Source of the DNA: Pseudomonadota bacterium
Lineage (GTDB): Bacteria; Pseudomonadota; Gammaproteobacteria; Burkholderiales; Burkholderiaceae_E
NCBI GenBank assembly: GCA_023388075.1
Contig: JAEWGX010000062.1
Location: 1-45,437, forward strand
DNA length: 45,437 nucleotides
Direction: 5' to 3'
Positions 33,681-41,542 of the stretch are shown in pieces (within the stretch, counting starts at the first letter, position 1; each line of letters opens with the position of its first letter). The notes beneath the pieces are model-generated. The model was not told the origin of the DNA. It was given only the letters and a program-made list of their open reading frames with translations, and searched no databases. Both the position numbers and the translations under genes were made by a program.

Positions 33681-35588
33681 TCAGCTGCCCGCCGTGCGCG
33701 ACCCGGGCACGAACGCGTCGGAGTAGCAGAAGCTCTCGTCCAGGCCCTGCGCCATGAACGACGGCACCGCCGCCTCGATCATCTGGACCGAGCCGCACGC
33801 ATAGAGCTCGTAGCCCTGCATGTCCGGAAAGTCGGCCAGCATCGCCTCGTGCACCAGGCCGCGACGCCCCGTCCACGGATCGTCGGGCGGCACGTCCGAG
33901 AGCACCGGCACGAAGTGGAAGTTGGGATGATCGCTCGCCCACCGCTCGGCCAGCTCGGCCATGTACAGGTCCTCGCGCGTGCGCACGCCCCAGTACAGCC
34001 ACATCGGTCGCCTCACGCCGCGCCGGAAGGCGTCCTCGACGATGCTCTTGATCGGCGCGAAGCCGGTGGCTCCGGCGATGAAGAGGATCGGGCGCTCGCT
34101 TTCCTGCAGCGTGAAGCGGCCCAGCGGGCCCTCGAACTCGATCGGATCCCCGACGCGCATCTGTTCGAACACCTGCGACGTGAAACGCCCGCCCGGCATG
34201 CGGCGAACGTGCAGCTCGATCAGGTCGTCGGCTCCCGGTGCGGCGGCGAACGAGTAGGCGCGCCGGCTGCCGTCCGCGAGGATGACGTTCAGGTACTGCC
34301 CGGCCTGGTAGTCGATGCGCCGCCCGGACGGCAGCGCGAGCCACAGCCGCATCACGTCCGGCGCCAGCAGCTCCATGCGTTCGACGACCGCGGTCTCGTG
34401 CTGCACCGCGCCCGCCCCGCCCGCAGCGATCGAGGCGACGTCCACCTCGAGCTCGACATCCTCCAGTGCCGTCGCGCAGCACATCAGCGCCTGGCCGCGT
34501 GCGCGCATCGCCTCGGTCAGCGCGGCCTCCTGGTAGGGACCCTGGTCGACGCGCCCGTTCAGCACCGTGCACACGCAGAGGCCGCACCCACCCGATCGGC
34601 AGTCGTACGGCAACGCGAGGCCGGCGCGCAGGCCCGCCTCCAGCAGGGTCTCTCCGGCCCGTGCGGGCACCGCGTGGGCGCCCGGATGCATGGTCAAGCG
34701 ATGACCGGCGCCGACGCCTCCCCGGCGCGGCGGCAGCCAGGGCGCCGCGACCAGCAGCGCGGTGGCGCCCGCCACCAGCAGCCATAGGCCTGCTACCGGC
34801 CAGGCATAGACGAGCGGATACAGCCCCAGCAGGAACCAGTCCAGCGCGAGCTCCGTCGGCGCCTCGGACATTCGAGCGGGCCCGCCCTGGCTGACCACCG
34901 GTTGCACCGCCGCGAGCACGAGCAGCATCGCGACCGCGCTGAGAGCGATCGCCCTTGGCGGCTGCATGCTCGCCCGCGGCACGCGCTGCACGTGCACCCA
35001 CATGAGCAGGAGCGTGAGCAGCGGCACGCCGATGTGGATGAAGACCAGCAACGAGAACAACCGGTCGCTCACGTTGGCATCGACGATGAAGTTGCGCACC
35101 AGCGTGCCGCCGAATCCGGGCAACCAGTCCAGCCACTCGAAGCTCGCCTGGGTGACGAACTGCGCCAGCCGATCCCACGGCAACATGTAGCCGTTGGCGC
35201 CGGCGGCGAACACCAGCCAGAGAAGCACCACGCCGGAGACCCAGGCGAACCAGCGGAACCCGCGCAGGCGATCGAAGGCCCAGTAGCGCAGCAGGTGGAC
35301 GAGCATCGTGATCACCATCGCGTCCGAGGCGTGGCGGTGCACGCTGCGCACGATGCCGCCCGCCCAGCGCTGCGCGGTCAGCGCCTGCACCGAGCGGTAG
35401 GCGCCGGCGACGCTGGTGTCGAAGAACACGTACAGGTAGATCCCGGTGACGGCGACGACGCAGAAGAGGAAGAAGGTCAGCGAGCCAAGGTGGTACAGCG
35501 GATTGAGCCGATCGCCGAAGGCGCGATTGAACAGGGCCTCGGCCTGCATGAAGGCCCGGCGAAGAAGGCGTTGAGGCGACAGCGTCAT
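33681..35588 (-). CDS. Cytochrome b - [2Fe-2S] ferredoxin - FAD/NAD(P)H reductase fusion
   Basis: This 635-residue three-part electron carrier begins with a cytochrome b part (1-285) of about six helices. It has two His pairs in cyt b/b6 spacing, H84-x13-H98 (HRHASDAMVITMLVH) and H185-x13-H199, and GYMLPWD near 133. The position of the quinol-site PEWY motif reads LDWF (249-252). A plant-type ferredoxin (295-385) carries C330, C335, C338 and C370/C371. A ferredoxin-NADP reductase-like part (395-625) has RAYSFAAAP, GGRFTSQVF, ILFIAGATGFAPIKSI, YELYACGS and CYSDAF. Electrons could run from NAD(P)H via FAD and Fe-S to two b hemes. The ATG at 35588 overlaps the preceding oxidase-like gene as ATGA. 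No Rieske or cytochrome c1 gene is nearby. Each domain is certain; the partner and reaction are inferred. Confidence 0.85.
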   Translation of the reverse strand: MTLSPQRLLRRAFMQAEALFNRAFGDRLNPLYHLGSLTFFLFCVVAVTGIYLYVFFDTSVAGAYRSVQALTAQRWAGGIVRSVHRHASDAMVITMLVHLLRYWAFDRLRGFRWFAWVSGVVLLWLVFAAGANGYMLPWDRLAQFVTQASFEWLDWLPGFGGTLVRNFIVDANVSDRLFSLLVFIHIGVPLLTLLLMWVHVQRVPRASMQPPRAIALSAVAMLLVLAAVQPVVSQGGPARMSEAPTELALDWFLLGLYPLVYAWPVAGLWLLVAGATALLVAAPWLPPRRGGVGAGHRLTMHPGAHAVPARAGETLLEAGLRAGLALPYDCRSGGCGLCVCTVLNGRVDQGPYQEAALTEAMRARGQALMCCATALEDVELEVDVASIAAGGAGAVQHETAVVERMELLAPDVMRLWLALPSGRRIDYQAGQYLNVILADGSRRAYSFAAAPGADDLIELHVRRMPGGRFTSQVFEQMRVGDPIEFEGPLGRFTLQESERPILFIAGATGFAPIKSIVEDAFRRGVRRPMWLYWGVRTREDLYMAELAERWASDHPNFHFVPVLSDVPPDDPWTGRRGLVHEAMLADFPDMQGYELYACGSVQMIEAAVPSFMAQGLDESFCYSDAFVPGSRTAGS

Positions 35589-36994
35589 CGCTTCGGCGGC
35601 GCGCGCCAGGCGCGCCAGACGACGACCACGAAGAGCAGCCCGCCGACGATGGCCAGCAGCCCGCCCAGCCCCATCAGCCCCATGCCGAGAACCTCGCCCG
35701 GACTGCGCAGGACCTGCTCGGCGCCGGCCACCTTGCGCTGCACGCCGTAGCCGCCGGACCAGACCAGGCCGGCAATGTGCAGCAGTTGCCCCAATCCGTA
35801 CAGCAGCGGCTGCGCCGTGGCCAGCCGGCCGCGTGGCGCGCGTCCGCCAAGCTGCGGCAGGAGGTGGTACACCAGCCCCATCAGCGCAAGCGTCACGCCG
35901 ACGATGCAGCCGTGGTAGTGCGCCGGGATGCGGACGTCGCTGCCCTGGATGGCCACGCCGATCAGGCCGCCCGCGGCAAAGAGCACGATGGAAGCGAGCA
36001 GCGCCGCACGCAGCGGCCGCGCCTGCGCGGTCATCGCGCGCGGCTGGCGAAGCGACGCGACGGTCACCGCGAGCCCGACTGGCAGGATCGCAAGGCCGCC
36101 GCCGACACGCATTCCCCAGGTGTGAATCTGCCGATGCTCCATGGAGAGCACGTGGTGCGCCAGGTACGCATAGGGCGTGACGAGCACCGCGGCCAGCGCG
36201 ATCAGGAACAGCAGGATACTCACGCGTGCGCTGAGCGGCACGGTCGCCCCCGCGGCCTGGGCCAGCCACAGCCAGGCCACCAGCATCAGCAGCGTCCAGG
36301 TGAACTGCAGCGCGTGACCGCCGCCCCAGAACAGCAGCTCCCAGTAGGCCTTGCTGTCCAGCGCCCTCGGTACCTCCACCAGCGACCACGCCAGTGCCGC
36401 CAGCGCGACGGCAGCCGCCACGGCAGCGGCGTAGAGTCCGACCCGCAACCCCGCCGCGCCGTCGAGCGAGCGCAACGAGGGAACGTTGGCGAGCGCCCTG
36501 CCCACCAGGATCGCGCAGCCGCCACCGAACACCGCCAGGCCGCCAAGGAACCCGCGCGACTCGATGACGGGGATATAGTTGGCCATCACCGGCACGCCCG
36601 GATCGACGAAGGGCGCGACCGCCATCGTCGCGGCGCCGACGGCGGCGATGCCCAGCGCGGCCCAGCCCCACGCCAGGCCGCGGCGGCCGGCCTGCAGGGT
36701 CCACAGCAGGCCGCCGATCGCGAAGAACCACACCAGCACCGAGAGGTCCACATGGACCACCAGGGCGACGCGGAAGAAGTCGACGCCCGGCAGCCGCGCG
36801 TTCACCCCCGGCGTGCGCGCCAGCACGAGCAGCAGCGAGAAGAGGCCCGCGCCGACCAGCGCCGCCAGGGCCAGCAGCAGCCATCCACGGGCGAGCGTGA
36901 CGCTCGCGCCGTCGAACGTCAGGCGAAAGACCGCGGGCGCGCTCGGGCTCGGCGCGCGTACCGTGCCCAGGGAGGGGCTGGCGCAGGTGCTCAT
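35585..36994 (-). CDS. Orphan heme-copper oxidase subunit I-like protein
   Basis: This 469-residue membrane protein has about twelve helices and the heme-copper subunit I pattern. Helix II carries H81 (VVHVDLSVLVWFF), helix VI H227 (ELLFWGGGHALQFTW), helix VII H280-H281 (YAYLAHHVLSMEHR) and helix X H359 and H361 (IPAHYHGCIVGVTLALMGL). All six metal ligands are present. The residue four after H227 is Phe, so there is no A/B-family cross-linked Tyr. Y275 and Y277 just before H280 could substitute as in cbb3 enzymes. The protein has no dedicated subunit II, but overlaps as ATGA both the 175-aa gene upstream and the cytochrome b fusion downstream. It may be an O2 or NO reductase fed by that fusion. 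Its family placement is unsure. Confidence 0.75.
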   Translation of the reverse strand: MSTCASPSLGTVRAPSPSAPAVFRLTFDGASVTLARGWLLLALAALVGAGLFSLLLVLARTPGVNARLPGVDFFRVALVVHVDLSVLVWFFAIGGLLWTLQAGRRGLAWGWAALGIAAVGAATMAVAPFVDPGVPVMANYIPVIESRGFLGGLAVFGGGCAILVGRALANVPSLRSLDGAAGLRVGLYAAAVAAAVALAALAWSLVEVPRALDSKAYWELLFWGGGHALQFTWTLLMLVAWLWLAQAAGATVPLSARVSILLFLIALAAVLVTPYAYLAHHVLSMEHRQIHTWGMRVGGGLAILPVGLAVTVASLRQPRAMTAQARPLRAALLASIVLFAAGGLIGVAIQGSDVRIPAHYHGCIVGVTLALMGLVYHLLPQLGGRAPRGRLATAQPLLYGLGQLLHIAGLVWSGGYGVQRKVAGAEQVLRSPGEVLGMGLMGLGGLLAIVGGLLFVVVVWRAWRAPPKR

Positions 36995-37518
36995 CGCAGC
37001 GTGATGCCTCCCATCGCGGCGTCGAAGTCGATGACGAGCACGCGCGCCGGCGCGAGCGTGACCTGACGTTCGAGCGTGTACCCGAAGCCCTCGCTGCGCA
37101 CGTCGTCGCGCAGGCGAACCTGGAGCACCCGCTCGCCTGCCTTGACCGGCAGCCGTTCGTAGATGGCGGAAGCACCGTCGCGCGACAGCCCCGAAGGGTT
37201 CGCGACGACCCGGACGACCGGCGCCCCGTCGATGTCGAGCTCCACCGTCACCGGTGATCGCTCGCGCGGGCACGACATCGGCGCCCGCATGTTCGGCGCC
37301 ATCCTGGCGAGCTCCTGCGCCGACAGCGGCCGGCAGTCCGACACCGGCTTGCCGACGTGCACGAGGCTCAGTTTGATCAGCGCCTCATCGGGTCCCAGGT
37401 GCCGATACGTCGGCCATTGCGAGAACACGCCCACGGCCAGGGCGAACAGGCCGTAGAGCAGAGCCTGCCCTGCCCACGCGGCCGGGCCGCGTGGCGGCGG
37501 AGCCAACTCGGTAGCCAC
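36991..37518 (-). CDS. Single-TM protein of unknown function in the oxidase operon
   Basis: This 175-residue protein has one N-terminal helix (ALLYGLFALAVGVFSQWP, about 18-36), then a domain of mostly beta character outside the membrane. It carries notable blocks PNMRAPMSCPRERSPVTVELDIDGAP and VLVIDFDAAMGGITLR. Two cysteines (DCRPL and SCPRE) could bind metal or form a disulfide. I do not know a named family; it looks like a dedicated assembly or accessory factor of the oxidase-like gene that follows, which it overlaps as ATGA. The start chosen is GTG at 37518, 10 bases after the SCO stop; the frame stays open upstream but inside SCO. Confidence 0.7.
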   Translation of the reverse strand: MATELAPPPRGPAAWAGQALLYGLFALAVGVFSQWPTYRHLGPDEALIKLSLVHVGKPVSDCRPLSAQELARMAPNMRAPMSCPRERSPVTVELDIDGAPVVRVVANPSGLSRDGASAIYERLPVKAGERVLQVRLRDDVRSEGFGYTLERQVTLAPARVLVIDFDAAMGGITLR

Positions 37519-37528
37519 GGCAGCCCCG

Positions 37529-38368
37529 TCAGCCCGTGCCGAGGCGTGCGCCGGCACGGCCCGGGCGGCGGCCGCGCCGCTCCCGCCACAGGTAGACACC
37601 GACCGTGGTGAAGAAGACGAGGCCGCCAAAGATCTCCAGCAGCACCTTCCAGTCGTAGCGGTACTCTCCGCGGTCCGCGTCGTACACGGTGCAGAGAATG
37701 CGCACGCGCTCGATCAGCTCGTCCAGGCTCGGCAGCCGGCCGGCTGGCGGGGCGGAAAGGATCAGCTGGCGCAGCGGCACGCCCAGCAGCTCGGCCGTCA
37801 TGCGGCCGCCGAGGACCTGGCCATGGATACGGCCCTGGGCATCCAGCACCGTCACGCCAAGGACGTGGTCGAAGCCGGCCGGCGTCTGCACCGCCATGAA
37901 ACCGAAGGATCGCATCAGCGCCTGCACCTGGTCGCGAGGCGGGCTCAGGAACTCCCAGTTCCCGTAGTCGATGCGGTGCTGGGCCGCGAAGTCACGCAAC
38001 GCCTGCGGGGAATCGAACGGCTGGTTGAAGCCGATGCTGACCACGTTGAACTGCCGCGGCCCCAGCATGCGATCCAGCCCGCGCACCGCGTCGTGCAGGC
38101 TTCGGGTCGTCAGCGGACAGACGGTGAAGCAGCCGGTGTAGATGAAGCTCACCAGCAGCGGCTTGCCCCGATAGTCCGAGAGCCGAACGGCCTGGCCGCG
38201 CCGGTCCAGCAGGGTGAAGTCCGGCGGCGTGGTGCCGACCGCGTCGAGGCTCGCCTGCATCGCGACGCGCTCGTCCAGCCGCGGGAGCCCTTCGGCGCGC
38301 ACAGCCGGCGCGACCGCGAGCGCGAGCAACGACAGCGCTGCCGCAAGCAGCTCAGCGCAGCGCCGCAT
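37529..38368 (-). CDS. SCO1/SenC family copper chaperone
   Basis: This 279-residue SCO protein delivers copper to CuA (and possibly CuB) centres. It has a signal peptide (MRRCAELLAAALSLLALAV, cleavage near VRA), a thioredoxin fold with the copper-binding pair in YTGCFTVCPLTT (C-x3-C), and the distal histidine in GFDHVLGVTV. A C-terminal transmembrane helix (LEIFGGLVFFTTVGVYLW) is extra; most SCO proteins anchor at the N-terminus. The ATG at 38368 lies 17 bases inside the ctaB end. Its place after subunits II and I and CtaB fits maturation of the CuA subunit of this operon. Confidence 0.88.
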   Translation of the reverse strand: MRRCAELLAAALSLLALAVAPAVRAEGLPRLDERVAMQASLDAVGTTPPDFTLLDRRGQAVRLSDYRGKPLLVSFIYTGCFTVCPLTTRSLHDAVRGLDRMLGPRQFNVVSIGFNQPFDSPQALRDFAAQHRIDYGNWEFLSPPRDQVQALMRSFGFMAVQTPAGFDHVLGVTVLDAQGRIHGQVLGGRMTAELLGVPLRQLILSAPPAGRLPSLDELIERVRILCTVYDADRGEYRYDWKVLLEIFGGLVFFTTVGVYLWRERRGRRPGRAGARLGTG

Positions 38369-39254
38369 CCGCAGCCACCCCCGCGACCAGCACGGCGAGC
38401 TGCACCATCGACGCGAAGAATGCGCGCATCGCCGTGCTGCGCTGCGGATCGCGGGAGAGCGCGCCCGTGTGGCGCAGGAAGTGCGCGCCGCCTGCCAGCG
38501 CCGCCACCAGGTAAATCGGCCCGGCCCCGAACAGCGCCGGCAGCAGCGAGGCCGCCACCAGCAGCCAGGCGTTGCCATGCACGATCCGCGCGGCGCGCTC
38601 CGTCCCCATCACCACCGGCAGCATCGGCACGCCCGCGCGGGCGTAGTCGTCGCGACAGGCGATCGCCAGGCTCCAGAAGTGTGGCGGCGTCCACAGGAAC
38701 AGCACCAGCGCGAGGAGCAGCGGCAACGTGCCGATCCCAGGGTCGGCCGCGGCCGCACCGGTCAGCACGGCGAAGCTGCCCGCCAGGCCGCCGAAGACGA
38801 TGTTGAGCCAGGTGCGGCGCTTCAGCACCACCGTGTAGATCACCGCGTAGGTGAAGGCGCCCAGGAACAGGAAGAGCGCGGCGGCCGCATTGATCGCGAG
38901 CCACGTAGCCCATACCGCCACTGCCAGCATCCCGACGATCAGCGCCATCCATCCCGGCCCCGCGGTGAGCGCGCCGCTTGCGAATGCGCGTCGACAGGTG
39001 CGCTTCATCAGCCGATCGGCATCCGCCTCCACGAACTGGTTGAAGGCGCCGGCGCTGGCCGACGCGACGAGCACGGCAAGCGCCACGAGCAGCACCTTCC
39101 ATCCGGCGGGGAAGGGGGCCGGCGAGATCGCCATCCCGGCCAGCGCCGTCAGCATGATGAGCATCCCGATGCGAAGCTTGAACACGCTGAGCACCGTGCG
39201 CCAGCGCGGCACGGCCACCGGATCGGCAACGGAGCGGGTGGTCGAGATCTCCAT
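38352..39254 (-). CDS. ctaB: Protoheme IX farnesyltransferase (heme O synthase)
   Basis: This 300-residue UbiA-family prenyltransferase has about eight helices. The prenyl-binding loop is NQFVEADADRLMKRTCRRAF near 72-90 (family consensus N-x3-D/E-x-D-x-D), and the second polar loop is CRDDYARAGVPMLPVV near 200. It converts heme B to heme O. Its place between oxidase subunit I and SCO, with a CtaA-like gene divergently placed, implies that at least one enzyme of the cluster uses heme O or A. The start is ATG at 39254, 7 bases before the subunit I end. Confidence 0.9.
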   Translation of the reverse strand: MEISTTRSVADPVAVPRWRTVLSVFKLRIGMLIMLTALAGMAISPAPFPAGWKVLLVALAVLVASASAGAFNQFVEADADRLMKRTCRRAFASGALTAGPGWMALIVGMLAVAVWATWLAINAAAALFLFLGAFTYAVIYTVVLKRRTWLNIVFGGLAGSFAVLTGAAAADPGIGTLPLLLALVLFLWTPPHFWSLAIACRDDYARAGVPMLPVVMGTERAARIVHGNAWLLVAASLLPALFGAGPIYLVAALAGGAHFLRHTGALSRDPQRSTAMRAFFASMVQLAVLVAGVAADAALR

Positions 39255-39260
39255 CGGCGC

Positions 39261-40958
39261 TCAGCTCATGCCCCACAACGTGGAGAGATACTTCCAGTTG
39301 ATGAAGTAGTAGAGGACGAAGGCCGCGAGGAAGACCATCGCCAGCACGAAGGTGCCCGGGGCGGCGAACCCCATCGAGCCGTAGCTCTGCGCGGCGAGCG
39401 TCGGCGCGGCGCGCCCGACCGGGGTGAAGGTCGGGCTGGTCCTGCCGACGTCCAGCCTGCGCCCCCAGAGGAGCGAGCCGACGGTGACGTAGACGAAGAT
39501 CGCCCCGCCGACGATCGCCGCCATGCCCGACAGCCCGACCAGCCCCATCATCAGATAGGCCGCCCCGGGCCACTCGTAGGCGAGGGCCGCGCCCTGGAAG
39601 GCCATGTCCCAGTGCCGCCGGGAAACGCCCAGCGTGCCGGCGCCCATCATCACCAGCGCGAAGAAGTACATCGAGAAGCCGAACAGGTAGGGCTGCCACT
39701 TCGCCAGCGTCGGCGCGATCATCTCGCGCCTGAACAGCACCGGGATCAGGTAGTAGGTGAGCGCCATGAAGGTGAGCGTGGTCCCGATCACCACCGTGGC
39801 GTGGAAATGCCCGGGCACGTAGATCGTGTTGTGGATGATCATGTTGAGCTGCTCCGTGCCCATCATGACTCCCGAGATGCCCCCGAGGAAACCGAAGCCC
39901 ACGATCGAGATGAAGACGCCGCTGAACGTCGGGTTGCCCCAGGGTGCCTTGCGCAGCCATTCGAAGAGGCCTTTCGTGAACCCCTTGCGTCGCTGCGCCA
40001 CCTCCATCGCGCCGGGGATGGTGAGCCCGTGCAGCATCGACGCCAGCACCGCGAAGTACATGAAGTAGCTGGTGTTGATCACCTTCCAGCCCGTGGAGAG
40101 GCCCGGATCCGCAAGCAGGTGGTGGGCGCTGGCAAGCTGCAGGAAGAGGATGTACAGCAGGAATGCGGTTCGGCTCACACGCTCGCTCATCGGCTTGGCG
40201 CCAAAGGCGATCGCGGCCACCAGGTACCACACCGAGATGTGGGCCGCGACGTTGATCTGCTGCGACGAGTGTCCGAAGGCCCACCAGATGGTGCGGTAGA
40301 TCAGCGGGTTCACCTCGCTCACGATGCCGAGCGACAACAGCCAGGTCGGAATCAGGATGATCGCGCCGGAGCTGATCGTGAACACCGCGATGATCGCCGC
40401 CGTGATGGCGCCGAAGGTGACCAGCGGCACCGAGCCTTCGTAGGTCCGCTCGCGCTTGGCCACCACGAGCGTGCCGAAGAACACGAAGCACGCGATCAGC
40501 GCGCCGACCGCGAAGAGGATCAGGCCCAGGTAGAAGTTCGGCTCGGCCATCATCGGGACGTACGAGGTCATCATGACGCTCGACGTGCCGCGGAACACGG
40601 CGATGTTGTTGACGATCGAGCCGATCACCATCAGGGCGAAGGCGAGCCAGGCGATCCTCGGGGTCGCGATCCGGCAGCGCAGCAGCGTCGAGGACGCGAA
40701 GTAGAGGACGGCGATCTCGAAGAAGATGATCCAGAAGATCAGCATGTCGAGGCCGTGCGCGGTGAGCACCATGTAGAAGGTGCTGGCGTCCAGCCAGTGG
40801 ATGGCGGGCCAGCGCGTGAGCACGACGCCGATGGCGAGGATGCCGCCGACGAGGAGCCAGACGACGCCGAGAAAGGCGTTCGCCTTCATCAGCCACTCGG
40901 CCTGCTTCTCGAACTGCAGTCCGGAGCGCGGGCAGGTGCGGTAGGTGGTCGAGCTCAT
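39261..40958 (-). CDS. B-family (ba3-like) heme-copper oxidase subunit I lacking the cross-linked Tyr; possible NO reductase (NorS-like)
   Basis: This 565-residue subunit I is built like Thermus ba3. Low-spin heme ligands are H68 (VLTAHGLDMLIF) and H386, the high-spin heme ligand is H384 (VPGHFHATVV), and CuB ligands are H230, H279 and H280. Segments such as ASAHHLLADPGLSTGWKV and RKAPWGNP align with ba3. Where ba3 has G-H-P-I-V-Y, this protein has G229-H-S-S-Q-Q234, so the Tyr normally cross-linked to the CuB histidine is Gln. Loss of that Tyr is the mark of NO-reducing members of the superfamily, and NorS of ammonia oxidisers sits in a similar norSY-senC arrangement. An O2 reductase with a different proton/electron donor remains possible. 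Confidence 0.85.
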   Translation of the reverse strand: MSSTTYRTCPRSGLQFEKQAEWLMKANAFLGVVWLLVGGILAIGVVLTRWPAIHWLDASTFYMVLTAHGLDMLIFWIIFFEIAVLYFASSTLLRCRIATPRIAWLAFALMVIGSIVNNIAVFRGTSSVMMTSYVPMMAEPNFYLGLILFAVGALIACFVFFGTLVVAKRERTYEGSVPLVTFGAITAAIIAVFTISSGAIILIPTWLLSLGIVSEVNPLIYRTIWWAFGHSSQQINVAAHISVWYLVAAIAFGAKPMSERVSRTAFLLYILFLQLASAHHLLADPGLSTGWKVINTSYFMYFAVLASMLHGLTIPGAMEVAQRRKGFTKGLFEWLRKAPWGNPTFSGVFISIVGFGFLGGISGVMMGTEQLNMIIHNTIYVPGHFHATVVIGTTLTFMALTYYLIPVLFRREMIAPTLAKWQPYLFGFSMYFFALVMMGAGTLGVSRRHWDMAFQGAALAYEWPGAAYLMMGLVGLSGMAAIVGGAIFVYVTVGSLLWGRRLDVGRTSPTFTPVGRAAPTLAAQSYGSMGFAAPGTFVLAMVFLAAFVLYYFINWKYLSTLWGMS

Positions 40959-40965
40959 CGCGCGC

Positions 40966-41505
40966 TCACTTGACGTAGAGCCGGCTCACCATCAGGTGGT
41001 GACCCAACCCGCAGAACTCGTTGCAGACGACGGCGAATGCGCCGGACTGGTTCGGCGTCACCGTCACCACGTGCTCGAAGCCCGGCACCATCTGGATGTT
41101 GATGTTGGCCGGCTGCAGCGAGAAGCCGTGGTTGTAATCCATGGCCGTGAGGTGCAGGCGGTAGGTCTTGCCCACCTCCAACTCGAGGATGGGCCAGAAC
41201 GCCCACAACCGGGCGAGCAGGTAGACGTCGCTGCCCGGCGGCGGCGCGACCACGGGAATGGCTTCGGCGCTCTCGGTGCGAACCGTGTACTTGTCCACCA
41301 TCGCCTGCGTCTTCTCCATGAACTGCTCGGGCGTGGTGCGGTACGTCTCGGTCGACAGGTTCTGGCCACCCCAGATGTGCCACCCGACCATCATCGCGAA
41401 CATGATCAGGCACCAGGTGAGCGCGATGGCGATCCACGTGCCCTCCACCCGGTCGATGGGATGTCGATACCAGAGCCGTTCCGACGGCGGGAGGATGGCG
41501 CTCAT
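40966..41505 (-). CDS. CuA-containing oxidase subunit II (ba3/NorY-like)
   Basis: This 179-residue subunit II has one N-terminal helix (TWIAIALTWCLIMFAMMVGW, 23-42) and a cupredoxin domain facing the periplasm. The CuA site is complete: H126 (DYNHGF), then C161-x3-C165-x3-H169-x2-M172 with E163 (CNEFCGLGHHLM). The short size and single helix match B-family subunit II. It accepts electrons from a soluble cytochrome c or cupredoxin and passes them to the adjacent subunit I, which starts 7 bases later. An extra histidine (H170) sits next to the CuA ligand H169. The intervening loop 50-95 is longer than in Thermus. Confidence 0.9.
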   Translation of the reverse strand: MSAILPPSERLWYRHPIDRVEGTWIAIALTWCLIMFAMMVGWHIWGGQNLSTETYRTTPEQFMEKTQAMVDKYTVRTESAEAIPVVAPPPGSDVYLLARLWAFWPILELEVGKTYRLHLTAMDYNHGFSLQPANINIQMVPGFEHVVTVTPNQSGAFAVVCNEFCGLGHHLMVSRLYVK

Positions 41506-41542
41506 CGTGGGGAACCTCTCGTGGGATGGATGGGGCCGGCAC

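Noticed and set aside
33681..35588. A cytochrome bc1-type complex at the cytochrome b gene
   Set aside because: No Rieske or cytochrome c1 gene is nearby, the quinol motif is degenerate, and the chain continues into ferredoxin and reductase domains.
35589..37175. A long upstream extension of the cytochrome b fusion frame (to 1164 codons)
   Set aside because: The extra part lies inside the orphan oxidase gene and is Gly/Arg/Ala-rich without membrane helices. Cytochrome b homology starts at 35588.
38214..40973. A plus-strand open frame of about 919 codons opposite the oxidase genes
   Set aside because: It lies entirely opposite subunit I, ctaB and SCO, is full of His/Arg/Glu, and shows no domain or signal. 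It is a shadow of GC-rich coding.
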